Part shown: positions 28,377 through 37,408 of the stretch, one piece after another
Numbering within the stretch: the first letter of the stretch is position 1
Layout of the letters: each line of letters begins with the position of its first letter
Virus record (IMG/VR): IMGVR_UViG_3300025141_014212
Location: 1-39,603 of that record
Strand: one strand, 5' to 3'
Length of the DNA: 39,603 bases
Origin: a virus
The notes under the pieces: model-generated
The model's database searches: none
Seen by the model: the letters and a program-made list of their open reading frames with translations, nothing else
Told to the model about the DNA's origin: nothing
Program-made: the position numbers and the translations under genes

Positions 28377-29350
28377 TTTAAACTCCTTCTTATTTCTTCA
28401 TAATCAGCGTCGTACATCATACGAGCTAACTCTATAAACGATACTTCCGGCTCCCATCCCAGCTCTTTTTTTGCCTTTCGAGCATCTCCCAAGAGATGTG
28501 GCACTTCATGAGGTCTAAAATACCTAGGGTCAACTTCTACATATTTCAAGGGATCACCTAAGCCGGCATAGTTAAATATAATATCCATATATCTCTTAAC
28601 CGAGTTTGCTTGGCCGGTTGCGATAACATAATCATCAGGTTGGCGCTGTTGCAACATCATCCACATGGCGCGTACATAATCACCTGCAAACCCCCAATCC
28701 CTTTTGGCATAGATATTGCCTAAAGTTATTTTATCCTGCAGGCCATGTGCAATTCTTGCAGCTGCCATCGAGATCTTCCTAGTAACAAATGTTTCTCCGC
28801 GCCTAGGCGACTCATGATTGAACAATATTCCACTAGATGCGTGTAGGCCATATGACTTTCTATAGTTTCTTACCAAGTTATGTGCAAACACTTTTGCACA
28901 AGCGTAAGGCGAAGCCGGCATCAACCTAGATTCTTCATTGAAGGGGGTCTCTGAATTATCACCAAACATTTCAGAAGAAGAAGCCTGATAAAACTTTGTT
29001 TCCGGAGAAACCTCTTTAATCACGTTTAACAATCGAAGAGTCCCCATGACTATGCCATCGACTGTATTTTCTGGTACATCGAAAGAAACTCTCACGTGAG
29101 ATTGTGCGGCCAGATTATAGACTTCATCCGGCTTATATTCCATAATCAAACGAAGCATACAACTAGAATCATTCAAATCAAAATACTCAAGTTTAAAATT
29201 AGGGTGCTTGAATATATGATCAATCCTATCAGTACATATGATGGAAGATCGCCTTTTCAACCCTACGACGTTGTACCCCTTATTTAACAAAAACTCAGCC
29301 AAATAAGAACCATCTTGTCCAGTAATCCCAGTTATCAATGCAGTTTTCAC
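28373..29350 (-). CDS. gmd: GDP-mannose 4,6-dehydratase
   Basis: Short-chain dehydrogenase fold converting GDP-mannose to GDP-4-keto-6-deoxymannose with bound NADP. Seen: the nucleotide-binding GITGQDG motif (residues 8-14), SSSEMFG (S125 and E127 match the catalytic Thr and Glu of E. coli Gmd), the YACAK pair Y149/K153, and [16 protein letters not shown], which is diagnostic for Gmd. At 325 residues it is somewhat shorter than bacterial enzymes (about 345-375). The start is GTG at 29350, overlapping the fcl stop (GTGA), with GAGGAG four bases upstream. With fcl it makes GDP-L-fucose; alone the product could also feed GDP-rhamnose or perosamine routes. No mannose activation gene is present here, so GDP-mannose must come from the host or from elsewhere in the genome. 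Confidence 0.96.
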   Translation of the reverse strand: MKTALITGITGQDGSYLAEFLLNKGYNVVGLKRRSSIICTDRIDHIFKHPNFKLEYFDLNDSSCMLRLIMEYKPDEVYNLAAQSHVRVSFDVPENTVDGIVMGTLRLLNVIKEVSPETKFYQASSSEMFGDNSETPFNEESRLMPASPYACAKVFAHNLVRNYRKSYGLHASSGILFNHESPRRGETFVTRKISMAAARIAHGLQDKITLGNIYAKRDWGFAGDYVRAMWMMLQQRQPDDYVIATGQANSVKRYMDIIFNYAGLGDPLKYVEVDPRYFRPHEVPHLLGDARKAKKELGWEPEVSFIELARMMYDADYEEIRRSLK

Positions 29351-30273
29351 TTTACTCCTCGCACACTTGGATAACTAATTGTAAACCATTCGCAAACATT
29401 TTTTAATGATTCTCTTATATTAGAATAATTTTCTTTTCTCCAACCCAGTTCAATTAGCTTAGAATTATCAGAAGGCTTTCTATACTGCCCTTTTGGCTTG
29501 CTAGTATCCCACACAATGTTGCCCTTAAACTGCAATATGTCTGCAATCATTTCAGCAATCTCTTTAATTGTATACTCTTCTGTGTTGCCAATATTAATAG
29601 GATCTTTTTCCTCATAGTGATCCAAAAGAAACAAAAGTATATCTGCCAAATCTCTAGAATAGGTAAATTCTCTCAAAGGGGAGCCGTCTCCCCACAAAAG
29701 AATATCAGAGTTAGTTTGTTTAGCTTCATACATCTTGTGAATTATAGCAGGAATAACATGACTATTTTGCAAATCAAAATTGTCACCTTCTCCAAACAGA
29801 TTGTTTGGTACTGCAGTTATAAAATTACAACCATACTGTTTACGGTAGGCTCTAGATTGCACGTCCAACATTCTTTTGGTATATGCATATGCAAAGTTTG
29901 ATTTATGTGGGCGCCCTGAATGAATCCGACCCTCCACCAAAGGATACTCTGTCTGATCCGGATACACACACGTGCTTAATAAAGACACCATCTTCTTCAC
30001 ACCACTCTTGTGTGCACAATTCAAAACATTGGTGTTAATTAATATGTTGTCATAATAAAAGTCTGCCATGTTATCCATATTAGCCTTTAAGCCGCCAACC
30101 TTTGCGGCCAAATGTATGACATAATCTGGTTTGTGATAATCAAACAACTTTTCAACCTGACACCTCATTCTCATATCACATTGTGACGATGACACATAGA
30201 ACGCTTCCGGCCTAATTCTCTTTAAAGCACTGCCAACCATGCCAGTGCCACCTGTCACCAAAACACTGCTCAT
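29347..30273 (-). CDS. fcl: GDP-L-fucose synthase (epimerase/reductase)
   Basis: Converts GDP-4-keto-6-deoxymannose to GDP-L-fucose using NADPH. Seen: GGTGMVG (residues 8-14), LLSTCVYPD with S100 and C102 matching the catalytic Ser and Cys of E. coli Fcl, the pair Y129/K133 (FAYAYTKRM) and H172 in [12 protein letters not shown], matching the catalytic His. Length 308 fits the family (about 315-321). ATG at 30273 overlaps the upstream stop (ATGA). All catalytic residues are intact, so the enzyme is probably active. It is the partner of gmd immediately downstream. Confidence 0.95.
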   Translation of the reverse strand: MSSVLVTGGTGMVGSALKRIRPEAFYVSSSQCDMRMRCQVEKLFDYHKPDYVIHLAAKVGGLKANMDNMADFYYDNILINTNVLNCAHKSGVKKMVSLLSTCVYPDQTEYPLVEGRIHSGRPHKSNFAYAYTKRMLDVQSRAYRKQYGCNFITAVPNNLFGEGDNFDLQNSHVIPAIIHKMYEAKQTNSDILLWGDGSPLREFTYSRDLADILLFLLDHYEEKDPINIGNTEEYTIKEIAEMIADILQFKGNIVWDTSKPKGQYRKPSDNSKLIELGWRKENYSNIRESLKNVCEWFTISYPSVRGVK

Positions 30274-30893
30274 CGCCGCCTCTTGAATATTGTGATTCCA
30301 TTTCTTTCTTGCAAATCGTCATGTACCAACTCCCAGTGTGTATTTTCCAGCAATTCAGCTCTGACCTTTTTGTTTTTAAAAACTCTGGAATCATCCAACA
30401 CAATCACGCTTGTGCGATCCTTTAAAAGAGTGTATTCAGAATAACTCGTAAACTCTCCACCGTCCAACAACAACACGTCAATTTTATTCGGAAGAAGATA
30501 CAGCACGTTTTCACACTTATCGTAGTCCTGAATATCGTTTTCTCTCCATTTCAAAAATCGATCATCGTACCCTTCATATTCTTTAATGTGTTTGATTTCA
30601 CTAACCCCATCTGTATCAACTATTCTACCATAAATTAGCTTAAGCTTGGGTACCTTGTGAGCAACCATCAACGGAGTCCAATGTTGATATGCCATATCAT
30701 AGAACTTCTTATTTGACTCCATGGAGTACAAAATACTAGCATCATTTCTCTGAGTCAAGCCATCCATCAAACACTTGGTACTACCTTGTCCATTCCACGT
30801 ACCAATTTCTACATAATTGTTATACTCCCTGTTTAAGGCCAATTCATGAAGTATTTGTCCCAGGCTAGCATTTCTATTAATTTGTCCGGACAC
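30270..30893 (-). CDS. Class I methyltransferase-like protein, 207 aa
   Basis: Residues 27-38 (YVEIGTWNGQGST) have the glycine-rich SAM-binding loop, and VLLLDGGEFTSYSEYTLL near 140 resembles the second acidic motif with a catalytic-type Asp; the layout matches class I (Methyltransf_24-like) enzymes. The start is GTG at 30893 with a perfect AGGAGG five bases upstream, and it overlaps the upstream gene by 17 bases. Placement inside the glycan block suggests that it methylates a sugar or a glycan-linked group. It could also be a fold relative without methyl transfer; the substrate is unknown. Confidence 0.72.
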   Translation of the reverse strand: MSGQINRNASLGQILHELALNREYNNYVEIGTWNGQGSTKCLMDGLTQRNDASILYSMESNKKFYDMAYQHWTPLMVAHKVPKLKLIYGRIVDTDGVSEIKHIKEYEGYDDRFLKWRENDIQDYDKCENVLYLLPNKIDVLLLDGGEFTSYSEYTLLKDRTSVIVLDDSRVFKNKKVRAELLENTHWELVHDDLQERNGITIFKRRR

Positions 30894-31665
30894 TGTTTCC
30901 TCCTATAACCTCTTCCCACTTAACAAAATCTAAAATCTCTGTGGAATTCTTTTTAACCGCTTCGTACCTATCATTTAAAAAGTGTAAGTTATACAGCTGC
31001 GCCCAATCGTCCAAAAACACTATTGGCAACTCCTCAAAATACCTCATTGCCCTTTCTTTTTTTATGATAGGCACTCGACCCAAATACAGCGTTTCCCAAA
31101 CTCGATGACAATCTATTCCGTTTCCTCTAGGACACACGACCATCCTGTGGTCTAAAATGTCATCAACATAATCTTTATAAGACCTGTTATTTATCTCGGC
31201 ATGATCCAAAGATATCTTAGTGGTCGCAAAATCTAAAAGCTCACAAATCCCATGAACTGCTTTTCTAGAGTGATGAGTGTTTAAACTAAAATTAGCGTAA
31301 ACATCTTTAGTTGGTTCAACGGACGTAAAACTTGAAAGCACTTCTACTTTTTTCTTTGCAGATTCCCAACCTTTACCATGACCATCTAAAACACAATTTT
31401 CATGATTTTCTATTCCCATAGGGATCCCCACAACTAGCTGATTTCCTGTATCTGCATTTTGCGCAAACCATTTTTTGATACACTTCGGAGCACGACCAGC
31501 CATCTCGTCTGTAATTGGATAATCGCTATTTCCGGTAATTAGGATAGAGGGTTTGTGATGATCAGCTAGCCTATCAAACAAAGAAGACAAATAATCTGTT
31601 TTACAAAAGAATACATCCTCTCCATTGTGAAGCTTCGCAAATTTGTTGATTTGAATTAGTTCCAA
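30877..31665 (-). CDS. Putative glycosyltransferase (exostosin-like C-terminal motif), 262 aa
   Basis: The C-terminal half has CPRGNGIDCHRVWETLYLGR near 184-203, followed by VPIIKK, a pattern seen in exostosin/RXYLT1-like GT-B transferases (conserved Arg, Trp-Glu and Gly around the nucleotide-sugar site). The N-terminal half (PSILITGNSDYPIT) fits a Rossmann-like first domain. The start codon appears to be TTG at 31665, with GGTGA before it; no in-frame ATG occurs until about residue 55. It lies six bases after the previous gene and overlaps the next by 17. Sugar and acceptor are unknown. Confidence 0.68.
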   Translation of the reverse strand: MELIQINKFAKLHNGEDVFFCKTDYLSSLFDRLADHHKPSILITGNSDYPITDEMAGRAPKCIKKWFAQNADTGNQLVVGIPMGIENHENCVLDGHGKGWESAKKKVEVLSSFTSVEPTKDVYANFSLNTHHSRKAVHGICELLDFATTKISLDHAEINNRSYKDYVDDILDHRMVVCPRGNGIDCHRVWETLYLGRVPIIKKERAMRYFEELPIVFLDDWAQLYNLHFLNDRYEAVKKNSTEILDFVKWEEVIGGNSVRTN

Positions 31666-31671
31666 TATTAT

Positions 31672-32739
31672 TCACCGACTTAACCTTCCCAATATACCAT
31701 TCCACTCGTCATAAACCCTTTCTCGTCTTAAGACATTGTGTGTGGCCATATTAGCTGATATCTCTTTAGTATCTATTATATCAAGAAGTTGTGACAAATG
31801 TTCAAAAGAATTAAAATATTGTATATATGGCATATTTTCTTGGTCATAGAAATCTGATAATTTAGCCCAGTGCATCATCACTTCATTGTTTCTATAGTTG
31901 TTAGGATCTTTTACCCCCGCAAAAATAGAAGAGTTTGGTGGGTAGCCATGAACTTGATTCCAACTCAACTCAGACATAACCCCATGATCATGATATTTGG
32001 ACCTCAATTCTTGCAAAAACTGATAACTAGGGAAGAATAAAGGTATATTTGCTGTATATTGCTCAAATATGGACATTGTTGAGGCATTATAGGGTACATG
32101 CACTATACCACGATAATTGGCCAGATCTTGCCAAGAATAGCCGCTTTTAAGCACTTTTTCCCTTAAAGACAATCTCGGTATCGATAAACTAGGTTTAAAC
32201 TTAGAAGAATACAGAAATAAGTCTTCTTTACCAGTATACTTTGAATTTGTATATTCACATAAGCTGGGAATTACTTGCCATTTTCTTTGTGTGTATAACT
32301 CAGTATATCCTGAATCATATTTGTTGTTTGATACCGGTATAATTTGACCGCTATCAATGCCGCCTTGCAAGTACTTATTAAATTTAATCCACTCGACCAT
32401 ATTACCCGAGAAAGGATCTTCATACCTAGTACTAGCTACAACTATGATCGGTTTATTGAATTTTTTATATAAGAGAGAGAAGCATGGTGTGTGTGTTACT
32501 ATGAAACCATCATATTTAGACAACTCATCTTTATAATGATCATAGAATCTATCTGCTAAATCTTCATTTATATTTCTCCAAGTATTCTGGTTCACATGCT
32601 TTACTTGCTTTGTCTTCTTACCCATAAGCCATGCATGGCCAGAAATAGACCAATCGTCTATCTCGTGCCCCAATTCTTTAAATATATGTTTAATGTCAGC
32701 GATTACTGATATGTGTAGATCTAGATTAAAAAATTTCAC
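31672..32739 (-). CDS. Putative glycosyltransferase, GT-B-like, 355 aa
   Basis: No diagnostic motif, but the layout fits a GT-B enzyme: an N-terminal alpha/beta domain (DGFIVTHTPCF, KPIIVVASTRYED) and a C-terminal part with RGIVHVPYNASTMSIFEQYT and NIPLFFPSYQFLQELR, the region where such enzymes bind the donor. The start is GTG at 32739, overlapping the upstream stop (GTGA). Its position between two other putative transferases supports a glycan role. It could be a protein of another function with a similar fold; confidence in the gene is high and in the activity moderate. Confidence 0.68.
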   Translation of the reverse strand: MKFFNLDLHISVIADIKHIFKELGHEIDDWSISGHAWLMGKKTKQVKHVNQNTWRNINEDLADRFYDHYKDELSKYDGFIVTHTPCFSLLYKKFNKPIIVVASTRYEDPFSGNMVEWIKFNKYLQGGIDSGQIIPVSNNKYDSGYTELYTQRKWQVIPSLCEYTNSKYTGKEDLFLYSSKFKPSLSIPRLSLREKVLKSGYSWQDLANYRGIVHVPYNASTMSIFEQYTANIPLFFPSYQFLQELRSKYHDHGVMSELSWNQVHGYPPNSSIFAGVKDPNNYRNNEVMMHWAKLSDFYDQENMPYIQYFNSFEHLSQLLDIIDTKEISANMATHNVLRRERVYDEWNGILGRLSR

Positions 32740-33392
32740 TGCAGCGCTGCTTTGAGGGCTGATATATGTTCTTGTACGGTCTGTTCGTTTTCATCGAAAA
32801 CTTGGCCAACAAACTCATAATTTTCTCTTAATATTGGGAAAGAGTTTTTTTGATAAAATTCATCATGGATCATAACATCATCTTTTATAATCGGCATAAT
32901 AGTTTCTGCCAAGAATTCGTAATCTGTACCATAAGAATCTCTCTTATTTGATGTGTTAATAAGATTCTTGATATCCGGGATAACATCCTTTTTACAACCC
33001 CACATGCCGCCCAATATCGGATATCTATGCCACGGATGGTCTCTCATTATATGAAAACCTTTGTCGCTAGCTAGCCATTCATCAACTGCCGCCTTCTCTC
33101 TCTTATTAAGACGCGAGTCGGTATCTCTACTAATCATCACATCAACACCGTCTTCTGATGCCGGTTCAAATCTCCAATACATACCTGTCCAATCACCAAA
33201 CTCAGTCTTTTCAACCATTTCTACATTGTCAAATGATTTAAGCTCGTGAATATATCCATAGGGAACACTAGAAGCTACATAATAGCGACATGTCCAATCC
33301 GGATAAATCTCTTTAGCCAATTCAGCATTTCTAATTGCACCAACAAGATATTTTGAAGAAGTCCCCCAAAGGGAAAAGGTTATTAGTTTCAT
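32736..33392 (-). CDS. Putative GT-A-type glycosyltransferase, 218 aa
   Basis: Begins MKLITFSLWGTSSKY, a common opening in phage-encoded sugar-transferase-like proteins, and has RDTDSR (D90, D92), a DxD-type motif expected to bind metal and nucleotide sugar, then HIMRDHPWHRYPILGGMWG. I prefer the ATG at 33392, one base after the upstream stop, for its natural N-terminus. The ATG at 33410 has a closer AAGGA and adds six residues, so it remains possible. The substrate is unknown. Confidence 0.72.
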   Translation of the reverse strand: MKLITFSLWGTSSKYLVGAIRNAELAKEIYPDWTCRYYVASSVPYGYIHELKSFDNVEMVEKTEFGDWTGMYWRFEPASEDGVDVMISRDTDSRLNKREKAAVDEWLASDKGFHIMRDHPWHRYPILGGMWGCKKDVIPDIKNLINTSNKRDSYGTDYEFLAETIMPIIKDDVMIHDEFYQKNSFPILRENYEFVGQVFDENEQTVQEHISALKAALQ

Positions 33393-33393
33393 A

Positions 33394-34179
33394 TTAAATA
33401 TACAACTCATACTTTCCTTCATATTTTTTAAACAAATCATGAAGAAAATTAACACCATTTTCTGGAGTATATCTCAGAAGAGGACGCATGTCCTCGTTGT
33501 GACTGAAGTACCTCTCCCAGCCGGCGTATCGATAAAACCGATCATAGGCTTCTTTGGCTGTATATGTTTCAAGTCCCGGATTTTTATCTTTGTGCACAAG
33601 AAAAACATTATTGTAAGTTAAATTTATTAATTCGTAACCATATTCTTTTGCCAATTCACACATCTTAGATAAACTCATTCCATAAAAATGAGAACTATCC
33701 CACCAATAATCTGGATCATATTTCACAGTAAATTTTATGGGGGGCGGGATTTTTTCATTAATTTCTGCAACTATCAATGAAGGAGTGAATTTGTTTAACA
33801 GAGCTTTTAAAACAAAGTAATCATACCCATCAATGTCTATATCAATAAGCTTTGGAGTTATATTATCTGTTATACCCTCGATGAGATCTGTTGCATTTGT
33901 TGGAGTTATCTTGGTAGTTATTAAATTAAAATTATTTAAATTCCAATTATCATAATAAGAAGCTTTTAATAAATCACATTCAAAGAATATAGTCAAATCC
34001 GAATCTATTATAAAATCCATGGCTAGATTATGCTCATAACTGGATCCGATATCTATATAAAACTTGTTATCTGGATCAATTAATTCTATATATTTTTTTA
34101 ATGTAAGTTTGTCATTATTGCTATTGTTGTTTATTTTAGCAGCTTCGAATTCTACTTCTTTGAATTTAAAATGGGTCAC
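33394..34179 (-). CDS. FkbM-like methyltransferase, 261 aa
   Basis: Contains the SAM-loop motif FYIDIGSSYEH (residues 40-50), an acidic FFECD after the next strand, and KLIDIDIDGYDYFVLKALL (110-128) followed by PSLIVAEIN, the characteristic core of FkbM/Methyltransf_21 enzymes. Such enzymes often O-methylate sugars. The start is GTG at 34179, overlapping the upstream stop (GTGA), with AGGA six bases upstream. Its location among glycosyltransferases supports methyl capping or decoration of the glycan. The last 60 residues (AKEAYDRFYRYAGWERYF) are extra helical sequence of unknown role. Confidence 0.78.
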   Translation of the reverse strand: MTHFKFKEVEFEAAKINNNSNNDKLTLKKYIELIDPDNKFYIDIGSSYEHNLAMDFIIDSDLTIFFECDLLKASYYDNWNLNNFNLITTKITPTNATDLIEGITDNITPKLIDIDIDGYDYFVLKALLNKFTPSLIVAEINEKIPPPIKFTVKYDPDYWWDSSHFYGMSLSKMCELAKEYGYELINLTYNNVFLVHKDKNPGLETYTAKEAYDRFYRYAGWERYFSHNEDMRPLLRYTPENGVNFLHDLFKKYEGKYELYI

Positions 34180-36146
34180 TCAGTATCCTCGCCAACATCC
34201 ATGTTTGCATATTTCTCATATATACCCTTTTCCTCTTCCCTCTTCCAACCAAAGTTATCCGGATTTGTAGAAACGCCTGTGGGATTAAAATAATACAAAC
34301 CTACAACATCGTCCATTTTCTTGAACACACTCCCATTTGCAGCCGCCCTAAGCCACATCTCCCAATCACCAGCAGATCTATATTTTTCATCAAAAAGGCC
34401 ATTTTCTTCATGAATCGACTTTCTCCACATAGGGCTGGCATGTGGCATATTCACCATCTTCAGACTCTCAAAAGAAAAATGTGGGAATGTGTATTTCTTT
34501 CCGCCTGAAGAATTATTCTCAAATGTCTCGTTTGGATTGTCTGTAATAAGCATATCGCCATAAACCAGATCAACACTTGAATCTAAGTACAACTCTCTTG
34601 CATGCTTTTCTAGAGAATTGATGGCTTTCCTATCATCTAAATTAGCATTCGTGATATAGTCCCCAGTGGCCAAATTAAGACCATAATTCCAAGTACCATA
34701 AATCCCAGGATCTGTATCCAGTTTTTCATAAACAATGTTGTCATGCTTTTCCAGGTATTCTTTAATAACAGATTCCTCGTTTCCGGGAGAGTCTGCATTA
34801 ATAAGAATTAATTCACACTGATCAAATATAGATTGCCTTGTGATATCCTCCAAAAACGGACGGATGTATTCATCACCATCATAGACAGAAGTGATTATAG
34901 ATACTTTTGGAAGATCTTTTTTAGAAACCTTTTTAACAGATGTGCCGGCAGCAACTGAAGCGAAGTCCTCATAAAGATCTTCAGCAACAAAAGTTTGTCG
35001 GATCCACTTACTCAAAGTCTTTGCTTGGCGAGCAAACCTACCATGGTCTTTGTACACTTCACGAAGACGCGATTTGTAAGAACTCTCGTTAGCGTAACAC
35101 CACATTGAATCTGCTTGCAATACACCGTCCCAAACAGCTTCTGGTTGAACTGGTTGAAGAGTAAAATCAACTTTTGCAAAAAGCGGTTTTGTTCTCATTT
35201 TACCTTTTTTGTCTTTAACTGGGGCAAAAAGAAAATCACACTGGCCGCTCCACGCAGGAGCGATTACTGGAAGATTATTGTAAGCTGCCTCGAAAAGAGG
35301 AAGGCCAAAGCCCTCTCCGTGGGTCAAAGACACCAATGCTTTAATTTTCGGATGCTTATACAAACTAGTTAACTCACCCTCTTTCATATTACCATGTACA
35401 AGGTGGATTTTGCACTTCCTATCTTCAAAGTTACTCAAAAGATATCTAACGCGCTTTTCAGTATGCATCTTATCCAGAACAGAATTAGAAGCAATATTGG
35501 TCTTTACAACCAACCCCACCTCATCATTTTTAAACTCTTCAACAAACCATCGGATAGTGTTTTCAAGATTCTTCCTAGGCCCCCACTGTGCCATTGTCAA
35601 AAAATTAAAGTCATAACCCAAATCAATCTCGACAGGAATCGGCTCATGATCACGCACAGGATAATTCACAACAGTTATAGGCGTTTGGCAAAACAAGTCA
35701 ATTTCTTCATTTGTCTGAGTATTTTTACCGGTATAAGAAGTATTTGCAAAAACAGATTTAGCATGCTCCGACACAACAATGATACGGTCCATCATGTTTG
35801 CTTTCTCTAGCCACTGGTGTGCAACTCTTGTAGTTTCGATGCCGGCAGTATATCCAACATTAATTGGCGCTATTCTCTCCCATTCGTTTGGAATGGTAAC
35901 CTGCAGTGACATGTCGTAAGCCCCACCCTCCTGTTGATGCTGCACAGTCTTGAGAATAATGTCATCAAGCCACCTACGCTCTTCTGTATCCTCATAATGC
36001 CAGGAAGTGTTGCCCCAAGAAACAGGTACTAAATAAATATCAAACTCGTCTTCATATTCCCGAAGAGACCTAAGAGCAAATCTACACTGCTCTCCGTATC
36101 CGGATTGTGTTAAAGCCGGTCCTCTAACAATAACCTTTTTTTTCAT
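34176..36146 (-). CDS. Two-domain glycosyltransferase (GT-B plus GT-A), 656 aa
   Basis: The first 400 residues are a GT-B (GT4-type) transferase with the donor-site motif THGEGFGLPLFEAAYNNLPV near 275-295. From about 412 a GT2-type GT-A domain begins (KVSIITSVYDGDEYIRPFLE), with ATGDYITNANLDDR near 490-503 as its DxD-like motif and SAGDWEMWLRA further on. One protein therefore probably adds two sugars in sequence, or a sugar to two acceptors. I use the ATG at 36146: AGGAG lies five bases upstream and it overlaps the previous stop (ATGA). A longer start at 36167 is less likely. It is the longest enzyme in the glycan block. Confidence 0.9.
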   Translation of the reverse strand: MKKKVIVRGPALTQSGYGEQCRFALRSLREYEDEFDIYLVPVSWGNTSWHYEDTEERRWLDDIILKTVQHQQEGGAYDMSLQVTIPNEWERIAPINVGYTAGIETTRVAHQWLEKANMMDRIIVVSEHAKSVFANTSYTGKNTQTNEEIDLFCQTPITVVNYPVRDHEPIPVEIDLGYDFNFLTMAQWGPRKNLENTIRWFVEEFKNDEVGLVVKTNIASNSVLDKMHTEKRVRYLLSNFEDRKCKIHLVHGNMKEGELTSLYKHPKIKALVSLTHGEGFGLPLFEAAYNNLPVIAPAWSGQCDFLFAPVKDKKGKMRTKPLFAKVDFTLQPVQPEAVWDGVLQADSMWCYANESSYKSRLREVYKDHGRFARQAKTLSKWIRQTFVAEDLYEDFASVAAGTSVKKVSKKDLPKVSIITSVYDGDEYIRPFLEDITRQSIFDQCELILINADSPGNEESVIKEYLEKHDNIVYEKLDTDPGIYGTWNYGLNLATGDYITNANLDDRKAINSLEKHARELYLDSSVDLVYGDMLITDNPNETFENNSSGGKKYTFPHFSFESLKMVNMPHASPMWRKSIHEENGLFDEKYRSAGDWEMWLRAAANGSVFKKMDDVVGLYYFNPTGVSTNPDNFGWKREEEKGIYEKYANMDVGEDTE

Positions 36147-37408
36147 GATATCTCCTTGCAAGTCCATGAGTTATAATTTTTCCTAGTTCCCCATGAACCG
36201 TTCTCTTCAACTACTTCATCCATAAGGCTAACCCACTTCTCGTTGAAGGTTTCAAAATTATAATTTTCCATCACGTGATGACGACCTTTGGCGCCAATTT
36301 CTGCTCTCTCCTCTCTCGACATGTTATAGATTTTTCGCATAGCATCTAAAAAGTCTTCTTTTGAAACCCTATCCTCATAAATATATGGAATATCTTGAGA
36401 GCCAATAATACATTTAGAAGCCGGCTCTAAGCCAATTCCAAACCATTCTTCGCCGTCTGTAACCTGTTCCTGCAACCCTCCCGTCATAGTGACAATAATT
36501 GGTGTTTCACAAGCCATGGATTCAAAAGTTGCTAGCCCGAAACCTTCAGCATCAGAAATGTTAATTGTGCAATCAGCCATATTGTACATGGCTGCCATGG
36601 CCTCTGGTGGGATCTTTTCTTTTGAAAAGAGTACCTGTCCTTCGTTAACTCCCAAATTTTTAGCTATTTCTTGCAAGTTTTGACCATTAGGGTCATTTGG
36701 ATCTGTATGCATCAATAAGCATGCATTCTCGTGCCCAATTTCATCCAAAAATTCTTTGAACCAAAAAACAAGAGTACCACTCTGCTTCCTTCTAGCATTC
36801 CGGTTATTCCAGAAAAATATAGTTTTTTCTGCAACATCTTCATCGTCAAAATGCGCGGAACGAAGGCGAAGAATCTCGCTATCATCATACTTCTTAAAAA
36901 TATCTGTGTCGACCGCATGAGGCAAATATACACTCTTCACATCTGGTGACACTGTTTTAACGATATCGTCCGTGACCTTAGATATAGTAGCAACACAATC
37001 GTTCGAATCATAGCCGGGTTTGTTATAATCTGGATAAGGATAATTATCCCAGACATGATAGTAAACCATCGGTAAAAGTGGGCGAATCTCGTCTTCCATG
37101 CCCCACAACCAACCCCAAAATCTAGGATCAGTCATAAACCAAAGCGCATCCGGTTTCTCAGTCCTAATTGCTGATCGTATCATGTCCGGATTACCATACC
37201 CGTCAATAGGTATAATAACCCAATCATCACCATAACCATCGACTTTAATTGGATCATAATTGTGGTGTTTAATAGCACCCCCCAAACAAACAAATTTATA
37301 TCTACCAGTTTTAATCAATGCTTCAATAAAATATCTTGTTTGTGTGCCAACTCCGGATGGAGATAACGGATGATCACTTAATACTAATATCTTTTTTTTA
37401 TCACTCAC
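36143..37408 (-). CDS. Glycosyltransferase, GT4 family (GT-B), 421 aa
   Basis: An N-terminal Rossmann domain opens with KILVLSDHPLSPSGVGTQTR, where the Gly-rich loop binds the acceptor side; a C-terminal domain has ISDAEGFGLATFESMACETP followed by IIVT, the GT4 donor-site motif with its Glu. The likely start is GTG at 37408, which overlaps the nuclease stop (GTGA) and has AAGGGG seven bases upstream; an ATG at 37429 would add seven residues and lie inside the upstream gene. The donor sugar cannot be read from sequence; GDP-mannose or GDP-fucose would fit the neighbourhood. Confidence 0.9.
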   Translation of the reverse strand: MSDKKKILVLSDHPLSPSGVGTQTRYFIEALIKTGRYKFVCLGGAIKHHNYDPIKVDGYGDDWVIIPIDGYGNPDMIRSAIRTEKPDALWFMTDPRFWGWLWGMEDEIRPLLPMVYYHVWDNYPYPDYNKPGYDSNDCVATISKVTDDIVKTVSPDVKSVYLPHAVDTDIFKKYDDSEILRLRSAHFDDEDVAEKTIFFWNNRNARRKQSGTLVFWFKEFLDEIGHENACLLMHTDPNDPNGQNLQEIAKNLGVNEGQVLFSKEKIPPEAMAAMYNMADCTINISDAEGFGLATFESMACETPIIVTMTGGLQEQVTDGEEWFGIGLEPASKCIIGSQDIPYIYEDRVSKEDFLDAMRKIYNMSREERAEIGAKGRHHVMENYNFETFNEKWVSLMDEVVEENGSWGTRKNYNSWTCKEIS

